A stretch of 64,000 bases of DNA from Archegozetes longisetosus (taxonomy: Eukaryota > Arthropoda > Arachnida > Sarcoptiformes > Trhypochthoniidae). Location: NCBI GenBank assembly GCA_018873245.2, contig JAEMBT020000006.1, forward strand, positions 11,912,387 through 11,976,386, written 5' to 3'. The notes below the pieces were generated by a model. The model saw only the letters and a list, made by a program, of their open reading frames with translations. It was not told where the DNA came from and searched no databases. Positions 1-10,121 of this stretch are shown one piece after another. Every line of letters begins with the position of its first letter. The stretch's first letter is position 1. The position numbers and the translations under genes are program-made.

Positions 1-925
1 TTGGTTGCTGTTGTTCCTTAATAGTTGAATTAATCAATAATTAATAGTAGTTATCAGGCGTTATGTCTATTAAACTGTAAACCTATGGTCGAACTATAAC
101 TAATCAATTGCAGATGTACATTTAGACATATACTTTATGTTACAAAAGCACGCTAACTCAACAATTTAATAATTCAAGTTATCATCCAATGTGAAACACT
201 GGCCGAATCGATAACTTAAACTTGCTAAGGATAATGATTTTTTGCACTTTCAAATTTAGCGTAAAACAGATTTAAATATTTTTCTCATTTGCCGGGCTCA
301 GTTCGATAAGTTACTGATTCTGCTATTTTTTAGTATAGCCACCCAAAGCGATATAGTTCACGTGAGATAATTCATTGCTGATAATAACTAATAGTGGGTG
401 AATGTTCAGTAATAAAGTTTAGTAGTGTAGCGCAGTCTATTTTTAAGAGTTTCTGCAGATAAAACAGTTAAAGCTTTGATGAGTCCGTAATTCAGCTTTT
501 ATTAATCAATTACAATCTTACAAGAGCTAGTGTTAGAAGTGACAAAATAAATTCGATAATTTCAAATAATTCAGTCCTAGCCTTGTCACAAGATTTAGTT
601 AATAAATGAGCTTTCAAAATAAAAAGTTCTTTGTTTTGCTGTCAACACTATTTTAGTGCTTGCGTGTATTCTTAGCTCGAAATCAATGATTAAGTAATGA
701 GATTTTGTTTCTTATGTTTTAAACTTTATTCACAAGTCATTTCTAATAGATGAGTAATATTTAAGAAAAATACTTAAGAAAACATTTAAACAAATTAAAA
801 AAACAGATTGTAGTTTAATAGGGTAATAGATATCTGAAAGGTAATAGGTTTCATACACTGAAAGTTTTTGGCTCGAGAAATGAGATATTTGAATCACGAA
901 TAATTAACTCAATTTAGAAGAAGAC
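1..925. other. AT-rich intergenic DNA
   Basis: No open frame of useful length and no recognisable repeat. Simple AT-rich sequence. Confidence 0.5.
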
Positions 926-1037
926 GTTAATATTGTCCAGTGGTCTAATGCGCTCTACATTCGTACATTTAAGAAAAATAAGAAATATACTGAATTTTAC
1001 GCTCAGAGCGTGGGTTCGAGCTCAAGACGGATCATAC
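926..1037 (+). pseudogene. Degenerate tRNA-Leu-like sequence (tRNA relic or SINE head)
   Basis: Positions 937-953 (ccagtggtctaatgcgc) resemble the D-arm/A-box of a type II leucine tRNA, and 1007-1023 (gcgtgggttcgagctc) resembles its T-arm/B-box. The halves are about 50 nt apart with AT-rich filler, as in an intron-bearing tRNA-Leu or an expanded variable region. The T-stem does not pair properly after the TTCGA loop and no matching acceptor stem is visible, so this is not a working tRNA. It is a decayed tRNA gene or the head of a tRNA-derived SINE. Confidence 0.45.
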
Positions 1038-1679
1038 CTCTTTATCTTTCAAATATCAATATTTGAGCATCTTTTCAATTCGTTTTAAACACATGTGAAA
1101 ATAATCTTTAGCTTAAACTTACGCATTAGATATAAAATCATTACTATAATATATTATAGAAAACCCACAATTAAAAGTGATTTGTTGAGTATTTAATTTT
1201 GTTCTGGAGCAAATTCAAGTTTAATTTACACCAATATAAAAGCTAAATAAAAATAGATTGGAATCTGAGAAATTCCATAAAGGAACTAAAAAGCGAAGTG
1301 TTAAATTTAATTTCACAACTAATTGAGAGTATGCTCGGTAATTCCAATCAATTAGAAATAGACTTTGCACATTTACACTTAAAATCACTATCTGAATGAA
1401 GTTAGATAATAGTTAATAAAGAAAAATACTCTTGTTGATTGCAGTTACAGTAATTTGTTCAATGATTATCAACTTAGTTATTGACTGAAAATAAAGTATT
1501 CCTCTTACCGTTAGTAATAAATTATCAAGAGATCAAATTTATGCAAGAAGAGAAAACAATTGTTAATAGTTAAAATAGTTTGCTTTCTAACTGTATCTCA
1601 AACTGAACATGAGCGGTTTTTACAACTAACGACTAGTAAAAGTTGTTGCTTTGAATTCAATGCTAAAATAGTTAACTGA

Positions 1680-1817
1680 TTAATAGCTATCATAGGTTTG
1701 ACTGATTCAGGAAAGACAACTTTAATTGAAGCAATAGATAATGTGAAAGAAGCTGTCATTTTTTGTTATTCATGTGATAGTCACATAAGTGAAAGTAATA
1801 AACAATATACTGAATGA
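1680..1817 (+). pseudogene. ABCG transporter fragment (Walker A region), decayed
   Basis: The forward frame from 1680 reads LIAIIGLTDSGKTTLIEAI and continues to a stop at 1815-1817. It aligns without gaps to LTAILGPSGSGKTTFIECI in the intact ABCG gene 4.5 kb downstream, including the GKTT phosphate-binding residues. An in-frame stop sits just upstream (1677-1679), and the preceding residues still weakly resemble the neighbour. No signature motif or Walker B follows. This is the remnant of a second ABCG copy, probably from a tandem duplication of the gene at 6051. Confidence 0.6.
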
Positions 1818-2709
1818 GGAAAACTGATGCTCTAATTTAGCTATTTTATTGAGTTTTCTTAATATAAGCTAGTTATAACGACATTAATTTTTATAATATA
1901 TTAGAGAGTGACTTCTCAAATAATTAAGCCCGTTAAATTTACAAATTAAATACACAAGAATCAAAATTGTTCCAAGTATTGCATTGTTGCCAACTGTTTG
2001 TTCAAATCTTACCGAAACAATAGCTGAAACTTTAGCTTTTGAAAAGTAGGGCACTTCTAGTGGAAAATTTTCTGAATAGATCATTCATTGCAGTCTATAA
2101 CTAATGATCTTTGGTATAATAAAAACTTTCTAATGTCTCATTTGAAAAACTTTTAGGTATTTTTATCTTTTCGTTAAATCGATGTATCGAAACAATGGCT
2201 AAGATTAAATCTTTTTCTGACAATTAATTTTACAAACGCCATCGAGAACTTTATTCAAGATCAAATGATTACGAATATCTTATGACTTGAAACGCATAAT
2301 AATGTTTATTCGACTGTCATTCCCTTCCCCATTGCAACTGATGCTCTGGAATAATATCTTGTAAGTTTAAGTTTAGGTTAGGTCAACCTTTCTCTGTATT
2401 AAATGAATTCAATGAAACCATGCAGTCGACTAAAGCCGCGAATTCTCTTCCCAAGTAGCCACTCAATTGACATCAAATAGGGATAAAGACAATGAAGTCA
2501 TATTTTTGGCATTAGATCAAATATGTTTGCGAATTCAGACATTTGGAGTGATGCCAAGTTTTTGATGAATCAAATGTTTCTACTATTAAAGCTTTTTGTG
2601 TGGAATGCAATTGATAAATGCTCCGTTATATCACCAAAAAGAGAATTAATTAATGTTTGTACAGTAAAGCTACCAGTTCTTTTGAACTTTTTTGACTTTG
2701 AAAAGATAA
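1818..2709. other. Intergenic, nothing recognised
   Basis: Short frames only, on both strands; none resembles a known family. Confidence 0.5.
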
Positions 2710-2979
2710 TACTGTATCGCAAATAATAAATCGATCATACCCCTACAATAGCACTTATCTACATATATAATCAGTACTCCTTTGAGTACTAATAAAGGGA
2801 GTAAACATTAATATGCACACATAATATGCATTTAATTGATATATAATCGAACCAAATGCATACTTTTTGTATACATATTAATCTTTACTCCTTTTATTAT
2901 TACTTAAAGGAGTAATGATTATATATGCAAATAAGCGCTATTGTAGGGATATGATCGATTTATTATTTGCAATACAGTA
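2710..2979. mobile_element. MITE family A, copy 1
   Basis: A 270 bp element with terminal inverted repeats of about 43 bp: the left end begins tactgtatcgcaaataat and the reverse complement of the right end begins tactgtattgcaaataat, both running on to the cctacaatagc block. The interior is also self-complementary (agtactcctttgagtact-like blocks). The ends coincide with TA, as in Tc1/mariner insertions. A second copy lies at 49488-50446. No coding capacity. Confidence 0.8.
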
Positions 2980-2994
2980 CGTTTAGTATGGACT

Positions 2995-3318
2995 GATGTA
3001 ATGTAGAGCAAAAGTTAAGCTCAGCTCAAGCTTACAGTACTGAGTTTTTGACTTGGCTTAAAAATAAAGAAGCCAACAAACAATTTTTAGAATTTTATTG
3101 TCTACGAGAACTAAAGGGGATATAATAGAGGGTTTTCAGCTTAATCTTTGATAGATAAAAGTATTTATATTTTTAATGATATTACAACTAGAAATAAAAA
3201 TTTGCCAGAAAAGTATCTCGAAACTTTTTCACTATAAGCTCAAGCTCACCTTTGTAGCTTGAAGCTCAAGCTTAAGCTAAGGCTCATCTCAAGTCAATTT
3301 TTGCTCTAGATTGATGTA
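2995..3318. mobile_element. Imperfect foldback element
   Basis: The left arm (2995-3034) and right arm (about 3268-3318) are inverted copies sharing the agagcaaaa and aagctcagctcaagctta-type blocks. Non-coding; probably an old MITE. Boundaries are approximate. Confidence 0.45.
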
Positions 3319-3641
3319 TGCGTTATTGCAAATCAAACCTACTAATACTTTATGTGTTTGAGTTTGGATAAGGTATGCCTTTTTCAGTATAATCTTAGCC
3401 TAGCCGAAACATGAGCGTGATCTGCAACAATGCATACACCAATCCACACTAAAGCCAAAATGGTCGTAAACGCAAGTGACATTACAGTGGTTTCACATTG
3501 TGGAGACCTAAATTTGAATGTTTATAAAGTGAACCATTGTAATGTCACTTGCGTTTACGACTTGGCAGATCGATGTTGCATATACTAAGGCTACAAACTA
3601 TAAAGTATTAGTAGGTTTAGTTTGCAACAACGCATTATGAA
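3314..3641. mobile_element. Hairpin MITE with an inner palindrome
   Basis: Outer arms 3314-3353 and 3598-3641 are inverted repeats built on aaacctactaatacttta. An inner inverted pair (3463-3491 and 3534-3561) carries gtaaacgcaagtgacatta and its complement, so the whole element can fold into one long hairpin. Non-coding. It abuts the previous foldback. Confidence 0.7.
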
Positions 3642-3776
3642 AGTTTCGAGAATAAAGTTTCGAAAACGCTGTTTTCCAACTTTATCTCAGAAAAAGATTC
3701 CAATTTTCTAAACAAAATAAGCTAAATTGAACGTTTTCAAATAGTAAGCAGATTAAAATTTAAAACGTAATACATA

Positions 3777-4301
3777 AGGTTCGAGAGAAATGAATGTCGT
3801 TTTTTGGTACTTTATATTAGAATGGTTCAAAAAATACACTTAGGATTTGTTTACATATCTTTTGTTTTGTGAATAAATACATTTAATATTAGTCTTTATT
3901 TCTATTAAATTATTATTTTAAAATTGTGATTTGATTTCGATTTGAGCCATGTCTTTCGATGATAATCATATTAGACATTGTATGTTGTATGAGTTTAAGC
4001 GTGGTAATAATGCAACGGTTGCCACCAAGAATATCACCGATACATATGGTGATGTATTAAAGGTCCGCAAGTGTCAATGTTGGTTTGACACGTTTCGGTC
4101 AGGCGATTTTGATCTGGAGAATCGACCTGGTTCTGGTCGACCTGAAGAGTTGGATGATGACGAGTTGAAAGCTCTAGTGGAGTCTGAGCCTCGCCAATCA
4201 AGTCGGGAGATGGGGCTGATATTAGGCTTCGATATTTATATTGCATTAATAAAATTTATTGAATTTTGTGATCAAATACGTCATTCATTTCTCTCCAACC
4301 T
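3777..4301 (+). mobile_element. Internally deleted mariner element
   Basis: Inverted terminal repeats start aggttcgagagaaatgaatg at 3777 and, on the other strand, aggttggagagaaatgaatg from 4301. Both ends are flanked by TA. At 525 bp it is well short of a full mariner (about 1.3 kb). The N-terminal part of the transposase is retained and about two thirds of the gene is missing between it and the right end. Confidence 0.85.
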
Positions 4302-4314
4302 TATAATTATGTAA
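3949..4314 (+). CDS. Mariner transposase N-terminal DNA-binding domain, truncated
   Basis: A 121-codon frame inside the deleted mariner. Residues 1-88 match the paired helix-turn-helix region of mariner transposases: MSFDDNHIRHCMLYEFKRG at the start, then the RKCQCWFDTFRSGDFDLE and SGRPEELDD segments of the first HTH and linker. After about residue 89 the sequence is unrelated read-through into the element's right end, so the second HTH is incomplete and the whole DDD catalytic domain is absent. It cannot transpose itself. If translated it could still bind mariner ends, as DNA-binding-only mariner products are known to do, but there is no direct evidence of expression here. The start codon is the usual family start. 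Confidence 0.8.
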   Translation: MSFDDNHIRHCMLYEFKRGNNATVATKNITDTYGDVLKVRKCQCWFDTFRSGDFDLENRPGSGRPEELDDDELKALVESEPRQSSREMGLILGFDIYIALIKFIEFCDQIRHSFLSNLIIM

Positions 4315-6050
4315 TATAAAAGCTTAATTTTTAGGGCAAACTAGTTTTCACTCTTATCAAGTTGCACAGAAATCGTTGTAGATTATGAGATTAAAAGATT
4401 AATATTTATTAATTTGGGTTTTTAAGCTGTTCTATCCCTATTTATATATGATATGGGGGTTTCGTAGATAATTTCTCGCTAATTTTACTATCATCGTTTT
4501 TATTATACTACTTTCTTTATTATTGATACATTAGTCCCTTAATAAAGATTTGAAAGCAATACCTTTATAAAGATAAAAATGTTATTTTATTATCTTGTTA
4601 GGGCTTCAAAATAGAGTTCTCGAGACTTTATGTTTGAAAGCCTCGGAGTGTAACCCTTTGAAAGCTTCTGTAATACATAGTTGTATATCTCATATTAACT
4701 CGAACAAAAATACGATTTCCTGTCTCTAATATGTTAGAAATGTACTTTAAGCAGTTGTATACTTTTTACTACGGTTTCAATACCAAATGTATTCCTATTA
4801 CGCAAAATACCAATTCTAACAATCAAGTTATACATAAAGTTAAAAGTATTGATACGTTTATTATAATTAATCTGAACTATTTCTAGTTCGTTATTAGCAC
4901 TTGCTGCTTTTCAGTGAGACTTCATGAAAAAATGTGGTTTTGATTTTCTTTGGAAATCCCATAGAAAAACAATGGGTGTTAAAGATTTACTCGCCTAACG
5001 AGACTGATTTAAGTTTAGTTAAATTTAGTTGACGCGGCGTACTTTCATTGCTGTTTAATATTAATTGAACTAATATGAAAGATCAGGTATGGAACAGAAG
5101 ACTACGTGTTCAAGCCTGTACTGTGAGAGACATCGAGTATTTTAACCTAATTCAAAATCTTATTTTCGAATCCCTTCATCCTTATTTCTAAATATGATAC
5201 AGTTTAACATAATTTAACAGATTAAGAGTTGTCGTTAAGTCTAAAGAGTTTAAATAATCTATTTATTATGAAGAATAAATAAGTTGGTGCGTACATTTAC
5301 TTATTAAATGTCATTAATTGAAAACTTATAATAGAAACAAAATAAAATGATATAATACTTCAAATGGTTACGTTGAGTGACATTTCAAGGATTTTTATCA
5401 TTCTTTAAACAATTGCACAACAATAATAAAAGCTCCTCTGTGTTTATTTCAATTATAATGCAATAAAGTCTCTTAAAAGCTGCGTAGAAGACTGAAATTA
5501 TATTTTTCCGTATTTAGGCTTTTTTGAAAATAAAGATTAAATAATATCATCAATAATAATATTCAGTTGCTATCCTTGAAATTTCTTTTAAGAATACTTA
5601 CAATCAGACAATACGTGAATGCGAAAGTAACTAAAAGTTAAGATAATTTCGTAATTATATTCAATTTAGTTAAATGTGAAAGTATTACAATCATAAGAGT
5701 AAAAGTTTATATTCATCTAATGCTTGATCAGGTTTCTTAATCAGATCCAACTTGAAGTTCTACGTTAAAAAAGGTGTAGTATTTAGTGATTACGAAGTTG
5801 TTGTAAACCGGTATTTTTGAGAGACAACTTTCCTTTACTGGATAAGCTTTTTCGATGCTTAGTTTTGGAATGGCTTTAATACAATGCAAAGTGTGCTAAA
5901 AATTATTAAATATAACTATAAATTCATTCGAATTTAGCTTAAATTTACTGACTCTTCATAAATATTTAGTAAAACTTAGCCGATTTAATAATCTAATTGT
6001 AAACATTGCAAATAATTAATAATTACTTTGAAAAGTTTTAAGCTTTAATC
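4315..6050. other. Intergenic, upstream of the ABCG gene
   Basis: AT-rich with no convincing coding frame. The promoter of the ABCG gene should lie near the right end, but I could not identify a TATA box or other motif with confidence. Confidence 0.5.
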
Positions 6051-8432
6051 ATGAGCCAAATTTTAGATGAAAGTTTAGATCAAAACCAGTTCAGACTTAT
6101 TTGGAACAATCTTTCATTTATAACTAATCAAAATAAAGTAATAATCAATAAATTGAACGGTGAAGTAGCGAGCGGCCGACTGACCGCAATCTTAGGTCCA
6201 AGTGGTTCAGGAAAGACTACTTTTATTGAATGTATTGCTAACAAACGAAAAGCTGGTCTTACTGGCGATGTATTCGTTCATAACAACAACAAGTAAGTTT
6301 TATTAGAATATATTATGCTTTAATCATATTATTATCTCAAGGTTTCCTTATTCGTTATTTACGCGAATACAGGGAGAAAATTAACATTAGGATTGCATAC
6401 AACTCGCAAAAGGATGCTTTGATTGACTTATTGACTGTTGAGGAGAGTCTCTTATATGCTTCTCAGTTAAAAAGCTTTGACTCAACAAAATACGATTTTT
6501 TAATTCTCAACAAAATCATAGCTGTCAAAATTCTTACTCCGATGACAAAAACTACGGCTTAAGTTCGTTTCCCGATGAAAACATAGAAAGAAAATTGATT
6601 GAAAAGAAATATTGTAATCAAATTCATATCTGGAATATAATTGAAGTTTTTGGTCTCAGACAATGCGCTAATGTTCGGGCAATCGACTGTAGTGGCGGTC
6701 AAAGAAAGAGGCTCTCGATAGCGTTAGAATTGATATTTTCACCAAACATTCTTCTTTTAGATGAACCAACATCTGGTTTAGATTCAGTGTCATGTTTACA
6801 ATGCGTATCATTACTGAAAATTTTATCGAAAAATAAGAAACCAATCATAATAGCGGCCTCTGTCCATCAACCGTCAGCTAGAATATTGTCTTATTTTGAT
6901 AACATATATGTTCTATCAATTAATGGCGATTGTATTTATAATGGACCAACTGATGCACTCATCGACCACTTATCTCGATATGACTTGACGTGTCCCATAT
7001 ATCACAATCCTGCAGATTTTGTGCTTGAAATTGCCAGTGGAGATCATGGCAAACAAGTAATTGTTTTACTCCTTCAATAAGATATTTTAAACTATTTAAT
7101 GGCTTGTTTTTATTTAAGGTGATTGACAAATTGATTGAATGCCAGCAAAATAAAGCGGTTCCTGGATTGAAAGTTTCAAAGAGAAAAATGCTTAGCGATA
7201 CTGAATATTCTGGCGATTATTCAATCAAAAGTCAGACAACCAACATGTGGATACTTTTGAAAAGATGTACTTTAATCAGTTTACGCGACCCAATCATTTA
7301 TTGGCTAAGACTTTTGGGAGTTTTAATGTCAATGGGAACTAAATTTTTTATTTATCGTAACTCGAACATTGGCCAACCAGATGGTTGTTTGAATGCTACT
7401 TCATTGACTAAGACTATCGGAACAATGACTTCTGAATCTGGAAATTTCAATATACACATGAGCAGTATGACAAACATAGGCTATTTGTTAACATTAATTT
7501 TGTTCACTCATATTTGCACAATTGCTCCAACTTTAATGACGTTCCCGATCGAGTTATCCTCATTCGCAAAGGTATTCAACTTTGAGCTATTCTCTTAATT
7601 TTCTTTCCAGAAGCCGTCATCTCCAAAGTCTCTTAACCAATAGCTAAATTTAGCTGAAAATACTAAATTCATCTTTAAGTATTTCATTAAAATTTTGCTT
7701 AAGCTTGATTTTAACTTAAGTGACTTTTTCTCTAACTTAAAGGAACGTTTCAACAACTGGTACACTGATTGGTCTTATTTTATCGCAAAATCATTGGCAG
7801 ACATTCCATCGATAATAATATTTCCAGTGGTTTACGCGACATTGTTGTGGGTGATAACTAATCAAATAGATGAAATGTGGAGATTCAATGCACACCTATT
7901 GATAGTACTTCTAAACTCATTGCTTGCACATAGTTTGGGACTGCTTATATCTGCTTATTTCATCAACAACATCAACGCTGGGCTAATAACTTTCGCTATA
8001 GTCTTTATGCCATTTATGTTATTCAGTGGTTTCTTAATTCCCATCAACAAAATGCCAAAAATATTGCAACCATTATCTTATTTATCCGTATTTCGATTAG
8101 CTTTTGAATCTTTAATTTTAGTTATTTATGGTTTTGGGCGATGTAAACGCAACTTCGAAATTATTACTACTCAACAAGTGAAGACAGAATTAGGTATAGA
8201 TTTGGTTCGAATCAATGAATGCTTCGCAGAAAGCGATTCACTACCGAACATAACTGAACAATTTCATAAATTCAATACTCATTTGTCAGACAGCAATCCG
8301 TCGAAAGTATTGGAGTTTTTTCTTCTAGATGAGAGTACTCTATATCTTAATATTACTTTAATGGCTCTTTATGCTATTTTATTGAGAGTTTTAGCTTATT
8401 ATGCGCTTAAATGGAAGACACAAATCAAGTGA
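6051..8432 (+). CDS. ABCG-family half transporter (White/scarlet type), apparent frameshift
   Basis: Four exons: 6051-6292, 6373-7056, 7119-7571, 7743-8432, with GT-AG introns of 80, 62 and 171 nt; about 690 residues, normal for an ABCG half transporter with an N-terminal ATPase and C-terminal membrane domain. Visible motifs: Walker A GPSGSGKT, Q-loop region AYNSQKDAL, signature CSGGQRKRLS, Walker B ILLLDEPTSGLD and H-loop ASVHQPSARI. The membrane half includes FPIELSSFAK-ERFNNWY, which is rejoined exactly by splicing intron 3, then about five to six hydrophobic segments and a large extracellular loop before the last helix. In exon 2 the frame ending STKYDF must slip by one base at the T run 6496-6501 to join the frame leading to the signature motif; no splice pair there restores it. 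Either one T was lost or this is a homopolymer error. ABCG proteins pair to export lipids, pigments or toxins; the substrate is unknown. A relic copy lies at 1680. Confidence 0.85.
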
Positions 8433-8598
8433 AACTTCAAAATTTAATCGGTTGTAAAGTTTACCAATCATTAAATGTAGTAACTTTGATAAATCAGAAC
8501 TGTTTTCCCCAATTTATAAATAAATTATCGTCCATCAGCTATATTAGAGTTTGGATCATTTTTAAATTTATATTGCACGTACTTAATCTTACCTGATC

Positions 8599-8778
8599 TT
8601 AACAAAACACGGACGCAGTCGTCAACTTGTTCAGAATCTCATACAATACTATAATGTAATTAATTTAACTGTCAATCAATTCGGTTTTGAAAGTATCAAT
8701 TTGGGATTTGAGTACGATGTCATTATAGGAGATAGTGAAAATTTGACTGTTATTTATGTGGAATATTCGCAAGAATAA
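8599..8778 (+). other. Unrecognised 59-codon open frame
   Basis: Open from 8587 with no ATG, ending at a TAA at 8776-8778. The residues (such as GRSRQLVQNLIQYYNVINL and FESINLGFEYDVIIG) look protein-like rather than random, but I recognise no family. It may be a terminal exon or a relic linked to the ABCG locus. Confidence 0.25.
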
Positions 8779-8945
8779 CTTATACGATAACAGTACTAAA
8801 CTTATTAAATAAGGAATATCTCATTTTCGATATGACTGAGCCTGAAATTGAATCATAATAGAAAATTTATTGTAAAATTCATTTAATATTTCAAGTATAT
8901 AGATAATTTCAAAATTCTTTCAAATATTTTAAATCAATGCTTAAA

Positions 8946-10121
8946 TTATATTCCTGTACTAACTAAAAGTTTTGCTTCATCTATGTGAACTTGAAACTGC
9001 TCAACAAATTTTCTCACAGAACCTGGAGACATGTCATACACATCAGCTAATTCTTCAGCCTTTAATTTGCATTCTTCAGGGGGTACTGTAAAGTCTTTAA
9101 GACACTTTCCTCCTAAATATTTAGGTACATTTTCTCTGTCAATATATTTGAACAGTTCTTCTCCATTTGCTGATTTTAACATCTTTCCGTACTTTTCTCC
9201 TAACATAAACTTGACAATAGGCATGGTTCCTTTCAAAATGGACGGTAAACTATAGACAATCACAAGTTTTAGTGATTCGGGGAAATATTTTCTCATAACT
9301 TTAATCAGAAATTTTGCCATTGCGAAGTCAACATTCTTAAAGCCAGCACCCGAAACGTCCATGACTACAATATATCCAGGTTCTCCTGCCATTTGATCGA
9401 TTTTGTTGAGCATTATCACAACAACATCCTATTAGTCAATAAACGTTCTGATTTGTATTACCACACATAAACATTGGTAAGATATCTCTGACTTGAACAT
9501 GTAAAGTGGTTTTTTAAATACAATAACAAAGAAGTCATATTTTTCCAAGGGATTTTTATATTGTTTTTTAAAAACCACTTAAGTGCATGAGAGTGTTATA
9601 GAGACTATATTGAGTCTCATAAGCCCCTAATATTTTTGAAATTTAAATTTAAAAACTATTTAACTGAGAGTGCGACAAACCTGCATTAGTTTTTGTAACT
9701 GTACTATTTTAATGTGTGTCTTGACTCTGGCATATAGGACTGGTCGTCCCTCGATATCTTCATTATAGATAAAAATTGCTCCGCATTTGAATAACTCAAC
9801 ACCACAGTTACTGAAATTTAATTTGTTCACCCCATAAGACTTTCTCCATTTCATAGCATCGTCTAATTGTTCTAAAGCCGCCATTAAATCCAAGTTCTGA
9901 TAAGTTAAAAATCGTTTCACTGGAAAGTCATTGTTCTGTACATTTTCGATGTCGATCGGATCGTAGTCTTGAGGATTACTTTGATAACGCTCAAGAAATT
10001 GCTTTCTCAATTCAATTACCAATTTATCAGTTGTTGAAGTAGAAGAAGTCTCCACAGTCTCACTCTTAGATATCGAATGAATATCTGATTTTGTGGATCG
10101 ATCTTCAATCAAATCAGGCAT
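8946..10121 (-). CDS. CRAL-TRIO (SEC14-like) protein, MOSPD2 type, copy 1
   Basis: Two exons on the minus strand, 10121-9681 and 9428-8946, with a 252 nt phase-0 intron (donor GTTTGT, acceptor TAATAG); 308 residues. Residues about 35-100 form the helical CRAL-TRIO N-terminal segment ending DDAMKWRKSYGVN. The lipid-binding SEC14 fold follows, with YIVVMDVSGAGFKNVD, the hallmark VIVYSLPSILKG strand and LGGKCLKDFT near the end. These proteins bind a single lipid or hydrophobic ligand and move it between membranes. Order and spacing match the SEC14 half of MOSPD2-like proteins, but the C-terminal MSP domain and membrane anchor are absent, so this is a soluble stand-alone form. A paralogue follows at 12382. 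The first ATG (10121) opens a low-complexity Ser/Thr-rich leader. Confidence 0.85.

Noticed and set aside
472-500. tgatgagtccgt, resembling a hammerhead ribozyme core
   Set aside because: No downstream GAAA core or closing stems in the required positions.
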